The translations under genes were made by a program, and so were the position numbers. Positions 26,494 through 37,100 of a stretch of DNA of 64,000 nucleotides are shown piece by piece. The notes under the pieces are model-generated. The model did no database searches. It was not told where the DNA came from and saw only the letters and a list, made by a program, of their open reading frames with translations. Numbering within the stretch: the first letter of the stretch is position 1; every line of letters starts with the position of its first letter. The stretch comes from Rugosimonospora acidiphila (GTDB lineage Bacteria > Actinomycetota > Actinomycetes > Mycobacteriales > Micromonosporaceae). The stretch lies in NCBI RefSeq assembly GCF_039543385.1, contig NZ_BAABJQ010000003.1, forward strand, positions 124,001 through 188,000, written 5' to 3'.

Positions 26494-26763
26494 CCTGTAC
26501 TGAAGGGTGTAATAGCATCAATGGAGCTACCGCGCGGAACCGGAGCTTAGCACGGAAAAATGGCGCGGCGATGCGGCGCCGACGCCGGACAACGGAGACG
26601 GCCGCCGTAATTATTTTCTGTATTGGCTTGGTCAGGATGAGCTGTTAGCGTTCTGTAGCAACACTGTTGCTACCAGATAGGGAAGCGGCCGATGGCCGTG
26701 TCCCTTAAACGCATTAGCGGAGGTTGGACAGTTGTGTTCACATCGCGTTAAGCGAGAAACGGA
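26494..26763. promoter_or_regulatory. shared divergent promoter region of the surface-protein pair with 19-base palindrome
   Basis: The 270-base spacer is markedly AT-richer than its surroundings. It holds a perfect palindrome with nine-base arms around one base (GTAGCAACA-C-TGTTGCTAC, 26655-26673), about 90 bases before the FG-GAP gene. It is a probable operator for joint control of both genes. Confidence 0.6.
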
Positions 26764-28551
26764 ATGAGCCGGCGGGGTCGAATCGCGGGCGGCGTAGCGG
26801 CGTCGCTGGGCATGGTGGTGGCCGGGCTCGGACTCCCCACGGCGGCCTCGGCCGACGTCACCAACCCGCCCTTCGCCGCACAGGCGAGTTCCGTTGCCAT
26901 GCAGGGCGATCTGCTCGACCACGACTCGGGATTTGTCGCGGTGGGGGATCTGAGCGGCAACGGTCCGCATGACGTGGCGGTGCTCGACGGTGCGGCGGGG
27001 GAGGTGGATGGCCTGATCAACGACGGTTCCGGTCACTTCACCGAGAAGAGGATCGGCTCGGTCGGTACGGTCGTCGACGCGATCGCGATCGGGGACCTCG
27101 GCGGCTCCGGCCCGGGCGAAGACATCGCGGTGCTCAACGAGGGGACCTCTTCGCCGACACCGCCCACCGGCAACCTGGTCATGCTCATTCGAGACGGATC
27201 GGGCGGGTACCGGACGGTACGCGTGCCTGTCGGGGCACGCCCCGACGCGTTGGCCATCGGCGATCTCAACGGTGACGGTCACAATGACGTCGCGGTCACC
27301 AACGCCGCCGGGGCGGGCGGGGTCCCCGATCCCGGCGACTCGGGCACGATCACCTTGGCCATGAACAACGGCGACGGCACGTTCGCGCCGACGACGATCG
27401 ACTACGGCCACCTCGGCGACGCCTTCCAGGGCACCGGCCCCGCAGGTATCGCGATCGGCGACTTCCAGGGCAGCGGGCACAGGCGGGATCTCGCCGTGGT
27501 CAACGGCGACGAGACGCTCCAGCTCTACCTCCAGAACAGCGGGGACGCGGCGCAACCGACGTTCACCACCCCAGCGACGATCGACCCTGGGTTTGACGAC
27601 ATGTCGATCGCCGCCGGTGACCTCGGTGGCCCGGGCGCGGGTGACGACATCGCCATCGGCAACGGCGGCCCCGTCAAGTTCCGCGGCGTGACCGTTCTGC
27701 TCCATCAGCCGGACAACACCTTCACCAGGACGTTCCTCGCTGACGGCATCAACACCTCGCCGTTCGGAGCGAAGGTCGCCATCGGCAACCTCGGTGGGAG
27801 CGGGCGCCCAGGAATCGCGGTCACCAACCCCGCACAGAGCGACTACACCGGCAGCACCAGTGTCTTCCTGAAGAACTCTGACGGCAGTTGGCAGGAGACG
27901 ACCGTCCCGGCGGTAGCTCCCGACAGCGGGCCGACGAGTGTCGCGTTTGGCACGATGACTAAATCCGGCGACCCGAACAAGCTCGACATCGTCGTCGGCA
28001 TGGCGTTCTCCAACACGGTCGAGGTGATCAGCAACACCACGGCTGACGTCGGCAACTCCGCGGCGACGCAGAACACCACCGCCACGGTCACACGCGCTCC
28101 TGGCGTGCTGCAGCTGGAGGCGCTGCAACCGAACGTCACCTTCGGCAGCGTGCAGGCCGGCACGGCGACCGCGCCGGTTCCCGTCGGCGACCTGAGCTAC
28201 ACGAACACGCTGGACGGCTCGGCTCCGTGGTCGGTGACGGTCTCCGCGACGGACATGGTCGACGGTTCATCGACGCTGCCGTGGACGGCGCTGAGCTTTG
28301 ACCCCGGCCGGGTGGACACCCCGGGCCACGATGCGACCGGGGTGATCACGCCGGGCACCGCCGGTACTTTCGGGTCCGGGACAGACACCACCCCCGGCAC
28401 GACGCTCTCCCCGCCGCTCACCGTCGCGACCGGCTCCGGCACCACGCGGGGCCAGTTCACCCACAGCGACTCGACCATCACTTTGACGGTGCCGGCCAAC
28501 GCGGCGGCCGGCTCGTACTCCGGGCTCCTCCAGTACACAATCATCAGCTGA
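26764..28551 (+). CDS. secreted FG-GAP/VCBS-repeat protein with C-terminal WxL-like domain
   Basis: 595 residues. A signal peptide (about 1-30, ending ASA) precedes about six FG-GAP/VCBS beta-propeller blades with calcium-loop-like signatures such as AIGDLNGDGHNDVAV and VAVGDLSGNGPHDVAV (about 50-420). The last 150 residues contain GSAPWSVTVSATDMVDG and end LTVPANAAAGSYSGLLQYTI, the pattern of a WxL surface-binding domain. The ATG at 26764 follows a GAAACGGA site. It is probably a wall-bound adhesin or binding protein displayed through the divergently encoded DUF916 protein (inference). Confidence 0.85.
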   Translation: MSRRGRIAGGVAASLGMVVAGLGLPTAASADVTNPPFAAQASSVAMQGDLLDHDSGFVAVGDLSGNGPHDVAVLDGAAGEVDGLINDGSGHFTEKRIGSVGTVVDAIAIGDLGGSGPGEDIAVLNEGTSSPTPPTGNLVMLIRDGSGGYRTVRVPVGARPDALAIGDLNGDGHNDVAVTNAAGAGGVPDPGDSGTITLAMNNGDGTFAPTTIDYGHLGDAFQGTGPAGIAIGDFQGSGHRRDLAVVNGDETLQLYLQNSGDAAQPTFTTPATIDPGFDDMSIAAGDLGGPGAGDDIAIGNGGPVKFRGVTVLLHQPDNTFTRTFLADGINTSPFGAKVAIGNLGGSGRPGIAVTNPAQSDYTGSTSVFLKNSDGSWQETTVPAVAPDSGPTSVAFGTMTKSGDPNKLDIVVGMAFSNTVEVISNTTADVGNSAATQNTTATVTRAPGVLQLEALQPNVTFGSVQAGTATAPVPVGDLSYTNTLDGSAPWSVTVSATDMVDGSSTLPWTALSFDPGRVDTPGHDATGVITPGTAGTFGSGTDTTPGTTLSPPLTVATGSGTTRGQFTHSDSTITLTVPANAAAGSYSGLLQYTIIS

Positions 28552-28650
28552 CCCTCCGGTATCCGGGCGGACGTGTGGTCCTCGCAGACCAGGCGCCCGC
28601 CCGGTTACGTGTCCGCTGGCACCTCGACGCGGGATGTCTGACCAGGGCGA

Positions 28651-31041
28651 TCATCCCTCCCGCGTCACGGGCTCGAGCCAGCGCGGCAGCCTCCCGCCGG
28701 TACGCAGGTGATCCGTACCGACCACCCCGGTCAGCACGGCGACCGCGACGGCGCTGATGAACACGGGCGGTAGGAGGGTGGCCGGCGGCGTCACGGCGAC
28801 CAGCACGACCAACCAGCCCAACCGGGTCCGCGACAGCGCGCCGACGAACGCGTACTCGAAAATCGTCCGGCCGATCAGGAACAGGGCGGGGCCGCCGAGG
28901 ACGGCGCACACCCAGACGGTCGGCACGGGCCCGGTGGGCCGGGTGATGACAAGTCTGCCGCCCGCAGCCGTGGCCACCACGCCGGCGACCATCAGGAAGT
29001 GCGTGTAGGGCGTCACGCGGGGTCCCCTGCTCGGCTTCCGCTCGGATACCAGAACCGAGATGACCCCGCCCGAGTACGCGTAGATCTGCCACAGCAGCAG
29101 CATCACGGCGAACACCGCCAGGAGGGCGATGGCCCGGGCCAGATCGAACCTGATCCCGCTGAACGTCAACGCGGCCACCAGGACGAGCTGGCCGAGCGTC
29201 AAGATCATCACCTGCTGGTACCGCTCGGCGATATGCTCGCTCGTCCGGTCATACTGTTCGAGCGGCACCCGGCCGTACCTGGGGGTGGGGTAGCGGACGG
29301 CCGCGGAGAGAAGGTCGATCGCCAGGGCGCAGGCCCAGAGCACACCGCGTGCCGGGTTCCCGACCAGGACGCCGCCGATCCAGACGATCCCCGACAGCCC
29401 GAACCAGAAGAGGAACCGTCCCGCCCGAACCTGCGCCCGGTGACCGCGCAGCGCGCTGACCAGCAGGCCACCCCGTACGACGTGGATGCCCACGTACGCG
29501 CCCGCGAAGACCCAGGCATGCCTCGCGAACGCCGACGGAATCGCGATCGTCATCAGGACGGCACCGAGCATCGTGGCCGTGACGGCGGCCCGGATCGGCG
29601 TCTGCTGAGGGTTGTAGAAGTCCGTGAGCAACGTGGTGATCGACCAGGTCCACCAGATCGCCAGCAGCAGCACCAGGGTCTGGCCCGCGCCGCTCCAGGT
29701 GGCGTGGTCCGCGAGTCGGATCGACAGCAGCGCGAACGCGGCCACGTAGACAAGGTCGAAGATCAGTTCCAGCAGCGTCGCCCGCGTCGGCGTACGGCGA
29801 TCACGAAGCAACCGATCCGCGTCGGCACCTGTCACCGACCAGCCGCGCTCCTGCGGCGGGTGGCGGCGCCGCCACGGCAGCCGCCAACCGGATCGCAGTC
29901 CTTCCGTCAGGTCGATGCCCAGCACGACGGCGGTGGCAACCAGGGTCACGAACACGGGCGGCGGCAGGACCATCGCCGGACTCACCGCGAGCAGCGCGAT
30001 AAACCCGCCCACTTTCATTCTCGACATCGTGGCGAGCACCAGGTATTCGAAGATCGTTCGGCTCAATATGAACAGCGCCGGGCCGCCGAGAATCATCAGC
30101 ACCCAGCTGCCCGGCGTGGCCCCGATTGGCCGCCTCACGACGAGTTCGACGCCGGCGGTCGTGATGACCGCGCCGGCCACCATGCCGAAGTGGGTGTAGG
30201 GCGCCAGACGGGGGCCGCGCCCCGAACGCGGCCCCGCCGCCGCCACCGAGACCGCGGCCGTCGTGTGTACGAAAAGCCGCCACAGCAGCAGCGCGATGAC
30301 GAATGCCACCAGGAACACGGCGAGTCGCACCAGGTCGAACCTGGTGCCCCTGAGCCTCAACGCCGGCGCCAGAATGAGATCGCCGATCGCCAGGATGACT
30401 ATCTGCCGGTACCGCTCGACGAAATGCTCACCCGCCTTTTCGTAGTGCCCGGTTGGTATCCGACCGGGCCGGGGTAAGGGCGTGGGGTATCGTGCCGCCG
30501 CGGCGCCGCAGTCGACCGCCGCCGCGGCGGCCCACACCACGAGCCGGGTCGGAGCGTCGACGAAGACGCCGGCGATCCACCCGATCCCGGAGACCAGGAA
30601 CCAGAACAGGAACCGCGCCGCCCGCGCCCGTGCGTGTGCCTGCTCCGCGTAGCGCAGTGCGCTGATCAGCAGGATCCCCTTGACGACGTGAATGCCCACG
30701 TACGCACCCGCGAAGATCCCGGCGTGGTTCGCGAACGCGGACGGTGCCGCGACCGCCATCAGGATCACGCCGAGCATCGTGACCGTGATGATGGCCTGGA
30801 TCGTCATCCGCTCGGGGTTGTAGAAGTTGGTGAGCAGCACGGTGGATGACCAGGTCCACCAGACCGCCAGGAGCACGACCAGAGTCTGGGCCGCCGCTAT
30901 CCAGGTGACGTGCGTGGCGAGTCGCGTCGATATCAACGCGAAGGCGGCCACGTAGACGACGTCGTAGAGGAGTTCCAGGAGGCTTACCCGCTTGGGCACG
31001 TCGGATCGACGGAGCAACTGAGGCGGATCCGCAGTTGCCAT
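28651..31041 (-). CDS. double low-temperature-requirement-A (LtrA) membrane protein
   Basis: 796 residues made of two homologous LtrA units in tandem. Unit one starts near residue 9 (LLRRSDVPKRVSLLELLYDV). Unit two starts near residue 407 (LLRDRRTPTRATLLELIFDL). Each has the hallmark (Y/F)D(V/L)VYVAAFAL, the VWWTWSSTVLLTNFYNP / IWWTWSITTLLTDFYNP motif, a central ERYxQ element and about nine or ten membrane helices. Ordinary LtrA proteins are about 390 residues, so this is a fused duplication. The function of the family is unknown beyond the low-temperature phenotype that named it in Listeria. No operon partner is seen. Confidence 0.92.
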   Translation of the reverse strand: MATADPPQLLRRSDVPKRVSLLELLYDVVYVAAFALISTRLATHVTWIAAAQTLVVLLAVWWTWSSTVLLTNFYNPERMTIQAIITVTMLGVILMAVAAPSAFANHAGIFAGAYVGIHVVKGILLISALRYAEQAHARARAARFLFWFLVSGIGWIAGVFVDAPTRLVVWAAAAAVDCGAAAARYPTPLPRPGRIPTGHYEKAGEHFVERYRQIVILAIGDLILAPALRLRGTRFDLVRLAVFLVAFVIALLLWRLFVHTTAAVSVAAAGPRSGRGPRLAPYTHFGMVAGAVITTAGVELVVRRPIGATPGSWVLMILGGPALFILSRTIFEYLVLATMSRMKVGGFIALLAVSPAMVLPPPVFVTLVATAVVLGIDLTEGLRSGWRLPWRRRHPPQERGWSVTGADADRLLRDRRTPTRATLLELIFDLVYVAAFALLSIRLADHATWSGAGQTLVLLLAIWWTWSITTLLTDFYNPQQTPIRAAVTATMLGAVLMTIAIPSAFARHAWVFAGAYVGIHVVRGGLLVSALRGHRAQVRAGRFLFWFGLSGIVWIGGVLVGNPARGVLWACALAIDLLSAAVRYPTPRYGRVPLEQYDRTSEHIAERYQQVMILTLGQLVLVAALTFSGIRFDLARAIALLAVFAVMLLLWQIYAYSGGVISVLVSERKPSRGPRVTPYTHFLMVAGVVATAAGGRLVITRPTGPVPTVWVCAVLGGPALFLIGRTIFEYAFVGALSRTRLGWLVVLVAVTPPATLLPPVFISAVAVAVLTGVVGTDHLRTGGRLPRWLEPVTREG

Positions 31042-31485
31042 CGATCCGCCGCCCCCCGTCGCGCTCGGCGGCCGTACGAGAACCGGAGCGCCCCTCGCGA
31101 CAGGCGAGCAGACGACCCGTTGCCCTCGACGTTAAGCAGAATGAGCGGTCGCCGTACCCGAAACAGCGCAGTGCCGCTCTGGCGGGTGATCCCGAACCTC
31201 TGCTGATCACGGGGGTGGGGGAGGGGTGCGGGTCGCGGTCGCTCGGTTGGATCGGGCGGGCGACCACTGTCGTGCGGAAGCCTCGCGGCGTATCAGGTGC
31301 CGCCGCGTCCGGCACGGTCACCCGGCGGAGGCTCACCGCTGACGGCTGCGGCCGCGCGGGCCGGGGCCCCTTCGCTCACGAGCGAGCCGCGTCGCGGTTA
31401 CCCTCAGCGACCGTTTTCCCGGACGCGGACGTGCACGCTTGATTTTCCCCGCTTCGGCGGAGAGCGGGGATTGCCTTTAGTTCAG
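31042..31485. other. intergenic stretch without a supported gene
   Basis: A 302-codon minus-strand frame crosses this area but has no coding signature. I see no convincing promoter or hairpin. Confidence 0.35.
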
Positions 31486-31755
31486 CCCGGTGATGCGGCG
31501 CATGGCCCACGACTCGCCCGCTATGCGGCCCACGCGGTGCATCTCATGAATCACCCGGTGGCGGGGCTGCGGGAGATGGCGAGGATCGCACGCCGCGAGG
31601 GTCCGGTCGCCGCGTGCGCGGACGTTCAGGGCGCGGGATGCCCAGCGGCGCCGGGGACGTTTACCGGGCGTTATCGATCTTGCCGCAGAGGCGTCGGTGA
31701 ACGGGCGTTCTTCCGACGCCAACAGTTCGTCGGACCCAGACATTCTTGTTTGTGA
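31486..31755 (+). pseudogene. C-terminal-half fragment of a SAM methyltransferase
   Basis: The frame contains AAHAVHLMNHPVAGLREMAR, then IARREGPVAACADVQGAG, which mirrors the post-motif region (HFMxDPVAGLREMARVTRPGGxVAACVWD) of class I methyltransferases. It lacks the SAM-binding motif and has the usual RPGG changed to RREG. No start site is visible. It is a decayed remnant unrelated in frame to the downstream phospholipase gene. Confidence 0.55.
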
Positions 31756-31982
31756 GATCACCGAATAAGTGATCGATGCATCTCGTGTTCAGGTTCGATT
31801 CTCAGGAGCATCGATGGGCACAGAGGCTGATTTCCTCAGCTCGCGGAATCCCGGCGTCACGCCGCCTGAAACCGCGTAGTGCCCATACGAATCAATGCCC
31901 CGCCATTCGGCGCGGGCGGCATGGCAATGCCGCAGCCACCTGGGGCAACAATCTCTCCCACCCTTTCGAGGAGCCCAGCACC

Positions 31983-34148
31983 ATGGCCAACGAGCCGAGC
32001 CACGTCACTCCCGATCGGTACGATCAGGTCCGCGAGCGGATCGTGCCGGATTCAATTCTCAACTCTGGGCTCTCGCGTCGCGGGATGCTCAAGGCGCTTG
32101 GCATGATGGGCGGCCTCGCAGCGGTTGGCGGTGGCACCGCGGCGTGCGCGCCGGTGGAGTACGTGCTGCCCACCGGGTTCGCGGGCACGATGGCTGATCT
32201 GAAACACGTCGTGATCCTCGTGCAGGAGAACCGCTCCTTGGACCAGTACTACGGCGCGCTACCCGGCGTGCGTGGCCTCGACGACAAGCAGGCGCTGAGG
32301 TTCCAGAACGGCACCACCGTCTTCCAGCAGCCGCACGGTACCTCGACGCTCAGCCCCCAGCACCAACTTTCGGTCAGCGGCATGTCCATCGGCAACGACC
32401 ACGGGTACGGCACGGGTATCTCCGCCTGGAACAACGGCCTGTACAACAACTGGGTCGGCGCCAAGGGCACCTCCTGCATGATCTATATGACCGGGGAGGA
32501 GCTGCCCTACCAGTACTCGCTCGCGACCGCGTACACGATCTGCGACCAGAACTACTGCTCGGTGGCCGGCCCGACCACGCCCAACCGCCTCTACCATTGG
32601 ACCGGCAGCTCCAACGGCGTCACCGACAACGGCGGCGAGTCCAACGGCCTGCGCGCGTGGGAGACCTTCCCCGAGAAACTGCAGGCCGCCGGTGTGACCT
32701 GGCGGAACTACGTCGACAACACCACGAACGGCAGCGAGTGGTACGGCGACTACACCGACAACCCCATCCGCGGCTTCGCCACCTTCACGTCGAGCGGCAC
32801 CACCCCGACGGACCTCGCGAACCGGAACGACCCGGTGAAGAACGCCCCGGGCACCGGCCTCGTGTGGCGCGCGGCCTCGGAGCCGTACAAGGATCACGGC
32901 CTGCCCAACAACGACTCGGACGAGAACCTCGACGGCGTGCTCGACGACTTCATCGCCGCCTGCGAGCCGGGCGCGCAGTTCCCGCTGCCCGAGGTCTCGT
33001 GGATCGTCGCTCCGTACCTGTGGAGCGAGCACCCGGCAGCCAATCCCGAGCACGGCGCCCACTTCACCAACCGCGTCATCACGGCGCTCCAGAGCAACCC
33101 CGAGATCTGGAACCACACGCTGCTCGTCTTGGCGTTCGACGAGAACGACGGCACCTTCGACCACGCGCTGCCGCCGCGCCCCGAACCCGGTACCAAGGAC
33201 GAGTTCACCAGCGGCGGCAAGCTGAACCCCGCGGGTACCCCGATCGGCTACGGCCCGCGCACCCCGCTGCTGCTGGTCTCGCCGTGGTCGCGTGGTGGCT
33301 GGGTGAACTCCGAGGTCTTCGACCATACGTCGATAATCCGGTTCCTCGAGGTGTGGACGGCGTCCCTCGGCAAGCCGGCCAAGAGCACCATGATCACAGA
33401 CTGGCGCCGCACGATCAGCGGCGACCTCACGAGCGCGCTCGACTTCGCGCACCCGGTGCTCGACACCCCGTCGCTGCCCGACACCCGCGCCCTCATCGAG
33501 ATCGCCGACAACGCACCGAGCGCGAACTTCAGCGAGACCTACACGGGCGAGAAGTGGGAGCTCGAAAGGCCGCTGAAGCACCGCCCATTGTCGTACCACC
33601 CGCACGGCACCTTCGTGGAGGACCGTGTCAACGGGACGGTGACGGCCAGGCTGAGCCTCGTCGGCGGACCGAAGGGGAAGGGTGTGAGCCTGCAGGTCTT
33701 CCCCGATGCTTACGCCCCCGCGTCCAACACGCCGCACACCGTGACGACCGCGGCACCTGCCGAGTACGCCTGGGACGCGAAGAGCTACGACGGCAGGTAC
33801 GCCTTCACCGTGTACGGGCCGGATGGCTTCGTCCGCTCCCACGCCGGAACAGTGCTGCCCGCCGGCCAGAACAACGCAGGCGTGCCGCGCATCGACGTCG
33901 ACCTCAACGCGGGTGCCAAACCGACGGTTACGATCAAACTGCACAACGACGGGATCGAGAACGTCGAGTACATCCTGGTCGCCAACGACTACGCCGGCGA
34001 CCCACAGGCGATCCACGTCAAGCCGGGTGCGTCGACGACCGTGAAGTGGCCGACCTCCGAGGGCTACTACGACATCGTCATCACCGCTGACACCGGGACC
34101 GGCTGGCAGCACCGCTACGCCGGCCGAGTCGCTCAGCTCACGGCCTGA
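31983..34148 (+). CDS. phosphocholine-specific (non-haemolytic type) phospholipase C, Tat-exported
   Basis: 721 residues from the ATG at 31983, preceded by GAGGAG. A twin-arginine signal (SRRGMLKALGMMGGLA, about 31-50) ends near a TAAC that could act as a lipobox. The phosphoesterase domain (PF04185 type) has ENRSLDQYYG near residue 85 and DENDGTFDHALPP near 390. Two C-terminal beta domains follow (DUF756 type, about 510-715). It hydrolyses phosphatidylcholine or sphingomyelin outside the cell. The LamG/phosphatase gene starts 51 bases downstream, so the two are probably co-transcribed. Such enzymes are often phosphate-regulated; no PHO box was identified here. Confidence 0.94.
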   Translation: MANEPSHVTPDRYDQVRERIVPDSILNSGLSRRGMLKALGMMGGLAAVGGGTAACAPVEYVLPTGFAGTMADLKHVVILVQENRSLDQYYGALPGVRGLDDKQALRFQNGTTVFQQPHGTSTLSPQHQLSVSGMSIGNDHGYGTGISAWNNGLYNNWVGAKGTSCMIYMTGEELPYQYSLATAYTICDQNYCSVAGPTTPNRLYHWTGSSNGVTDNGGESNGLRAWETFPEKLQAAGVTWRNYVDNTTNGSEWYGDYTDNPIRGFATFTSSGTTPTDLANRNDPVKNAPGTGLVWRAASEPYKDHGLPNNDSDENLDGVLDDFIAACEPGAQFPLPEVSWIVAPYLWSEHPAANPEHGAHFTNRVITALQSNPEIWNHTLLVLAFDENDGTFDHALPPRPEPGTKDEFTSGGKLNPAGTPIGYGPRTPLLLVSPWSRGGWVNSEVFDHTSIIRFLEVWTASLGKPAKSTMITDWRRTISGDLTSALDFAHPVLDTPSLPDTRALIEIADNAPSANFSETYTGEKWELERPLKHRPLSYHPHGTFVEDRVNGTVTARLSLVGGPKGKGVSLQVFPDAYAPASNTPHTVTTAAPAEYAWDAKSYDGRYAFTVYGPDGFVRSHAGTVLPAGQNNAGVPRIDVDLNAGAKPTVTIKLHNDGIENVEYILVANDYAGDPQAIHVKPGASTTVKWPTSEGYYDIVITADTGTGWQHRYAGRVAQLTA

Positions 34149-34199
34149 CCACCTATGGACAACATCCGCGCCCGCCTGCCCCACCCTCAGGAGAAGCTC

Positions 34200-37100
34200 A
34201 TGGCATCCCCGCCAATCTTTTGGCGTCTCGTTTCCGCCGCCGCGGCGGCCCTCTTAGTGACCAGCCTCGCCTCCGTCGCGGCCATTCACGGGGACACCGC
34301 GCCGGCCGCGGCCGCGGCCGCGGTGACGGTCGCCCCGGTCGTCTCCTACGACTTCGACAACGACTCGGGCACAACGGTCGTCGACTCGTCCAGCAACGGC
34401 TACGACGGAAGCTGGGTCGGCACCCCGGCGTACGTCGACGGCGTCTCGGGCAAGGCGGCGTACGTCAGCGCGAGCGGCGACTCCGCCGGCTCGGCGAACT
34501 TCGTCAAGCTGCCGCTCGTCGCGGGCGAGACGGATGCGAAGTCGAGTTTCTCGTACGAGTTCTGGATCGATGAGCAATCGCGCACGAGCTACGGCTCCAT
34601 CGTCAGCAACCAGGACTTCAACTCCTGCAACGACCCCGGCCTGACCCTCTACAACCAAGCCGCGCAGGGCGTACTCGAGGCGTGTTGGGGCCAGACCGCC
34701 GGCGGCACCAAGGAATACGCGCACGGCGTCAACCCGTCCGCCATCACGGGCGACTGGCACCACGTCGCCGTCGTCGTCGATCGCTCGGCGAACACGATGA
34801 CCTTCTACGTCGACGGCGCCCGGGTCGCGCAGAACCCCAGCGGTTCGATCACCGCGAACACCGCGTTCGACAGCGGTCTCGCCTTCAGCATCGGCGGCTT
34901 CAGCGGCAGCGCGGTGGACTACGGTGACGGGCACACCAATGCCTACATCGACAACTTCGCGTTCTACGACCAGCCCATCGGTGCGGATCAGATCGCGGCG
35001 GACTACGCCTCCGTGAACCCGGTGAACGTGACCACCGACGGCCACGGCAGCGCCACCACCTCATCGACGGTTCCGGCCAAGGGGCAGACCGTCAAGCTCA
35101 CGGCAACCCCCGCACTCGGCTACGCCTTCGACTCGTGGACCGTGCAGTCGCCCGCCGGCCTGGCTGTCGGCGCCGACGGCAGCTTCACGGCGCCAGGCGT
35201 ACCGGTGGCGGTCAAGGCCAACTTCGCGTCGCTGGCCGTACCGTCGAGTGACCTTACCTATGACCCCAGTGACCCGGTCAAGCCGATCCTGTCGTACGAC
35301 TTCAACCGCGACTCCGGCACGACGGTCACGGATGCGAGCGGCAACGGGTACACCGGAAACTGGACCGGACCCGCTTCGTACGGCGCGGGCGTCTCCGGCT
35401 CCGCGGCCCACGTCACCAAGGGCCACAACGTCAAGCTCGACTTCGTCGACGGGAAGACGGACGCGTCCGCCAGCTACTCCTTCGAGTTCTGGATCAAGGA
35501 GAACTCCTACACCGGCGACGCCTGGATCTTCGCGAACCAGACGGGTGGATCCTGTACCGACGCGGCCCTCGGCTACTACAACGACTCGGGCAGCAACGGC
35601 GTGGTCACCGGCTGCTACGGCACGACTGCCGTGCATGTCGACCTCGGCAACCCGCCGATCGTGGGCGGCTGGCATCAGCTCGCCGCCGTCATCGACCGTA
35701 CGGCGGGTACGGTGACCTGGTATGTCGACGGTTCCGTCGCGGGTGCGGTGACCAAGATCGCGAGCACCCTCAGCCTGCGCTCCGGCCTGCCCTACGTGCT
35801 CGGCCAGAGCGGTGCGGTCAACTACAGCAACGATGTCGACGCGCTCTACGACGATGTGAACTTCTACGACCAGGCGATCAGCGCGAGCCAGATCACGGCC
35901 GACTACGCAGCGACGAACCCGGCGACGCACTACCCGGTGACGGTGGACGGCGGCGGTCACGGCACCGGCTTCTCCACGCCGTTCGCCCCCGCGGCAGGCG
36001 GGGCCGTGACGCTCAGTTCGTCGCCCGCGACCGGCTACCACTTCGACTCGTGGGCGCCCGAGGTCCCGCCAACGCTGGCGATCACCGCCGATGGCACCTT
36101 CACTGAACCGAACCCGGGCCTGCCGGTGACGGTGAAGGCGAACTACGCCCCCAACAGCTACACCGTGAACTTCGACGGCAACGGCGCCGACGGCGGCTCG
36201 ATGCCCTCGCAGACGCTCACGTACGACCAGTCGACGACGCTGCCCAGCGGCGGGTTCACCCGCACCGGGTACACGTTCGTCGGTTGGAGCACGACCAAGG
36301 ACTTCCCGGTCGTTTACCCGAACCAGGGCACGGTCAAGAACCTCGCCCCAAGCGGAAGCGCGACCCTGTACGCCCTGTGGATGCCCGCCGGCAGCCACTT
36401 CGTGACGGCCACTGGTGACAGCCACGTCTCGGTGCGGACATCCGTCGACCTGACCGGATTCGCCGCCGAGGGCTCGACCGTCATGCTCATCGCGACCCCG
36501 GCGACCGGGTACGGCTTCTCGTGGCAGGTAGTGTCGCCCGCCGGGCTGAAGATCGGCGCGGACGGCAGCTTCACGATGCCGACCCAGGACGTGGTCGTCA
36601 AGGCGGTCTCGGCGCCGATCCATTACACAGTCGCGTTCGACGCCAACGGCGCCAGCAGCGGCACGATGGCGCCGGAAACGTTCAGCTACGACCAGCAGGC
36701 GGCGCTCACGGCGGACGCTTTCGCCCGCACCGGCTACGGCTTCGCGGGCTGGGCAACCACCTCCGACGGCCAGCCCACATACGCCGACGGCCAGAAGGTC
36801 GGCAATCTGACCAGCACCGACGGCGACAAGATCACGCTCTATGCCGTGTGGCGCAGACTGGTCGCGACCGGCGACACGGTGGCGCCGACCCTGTCCTACG
36901 ACTTCAACGGCGACCTCGCCGACAACTCCGGCGGCGGCCACACGGGCACCTGGAGGGGCACGCCCGCGTACGTCACCGGCTTCGACGGCCTCGCGGCGTC
37001 CGTCAGCAACGGCGCGAACTACGTCGAGCTGCCGCTGCTCGCCGGACAGACCGACGCCTCGTCGAGCTTCTCCTACGAGTTCTGGACCTGGGAGCAGACA

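Noticed and set aside
28999..30477. 492-codon plus-strand frame
   Set aside because: Shadow of the double LtrA gene; charged low-complexity sequence without domains.
30428..31336. 302-codon minus-strand frame upstream of the LtrA gene
   Set aside because: It overlaps the true LtrA start in another frame and has no coding features.
32259..34184. 641-codon minus-strand frame opposite the phospholipase gene
   Set aside because: No recognisable motif; the plus strand has catalytic motifs and a Tat signal.
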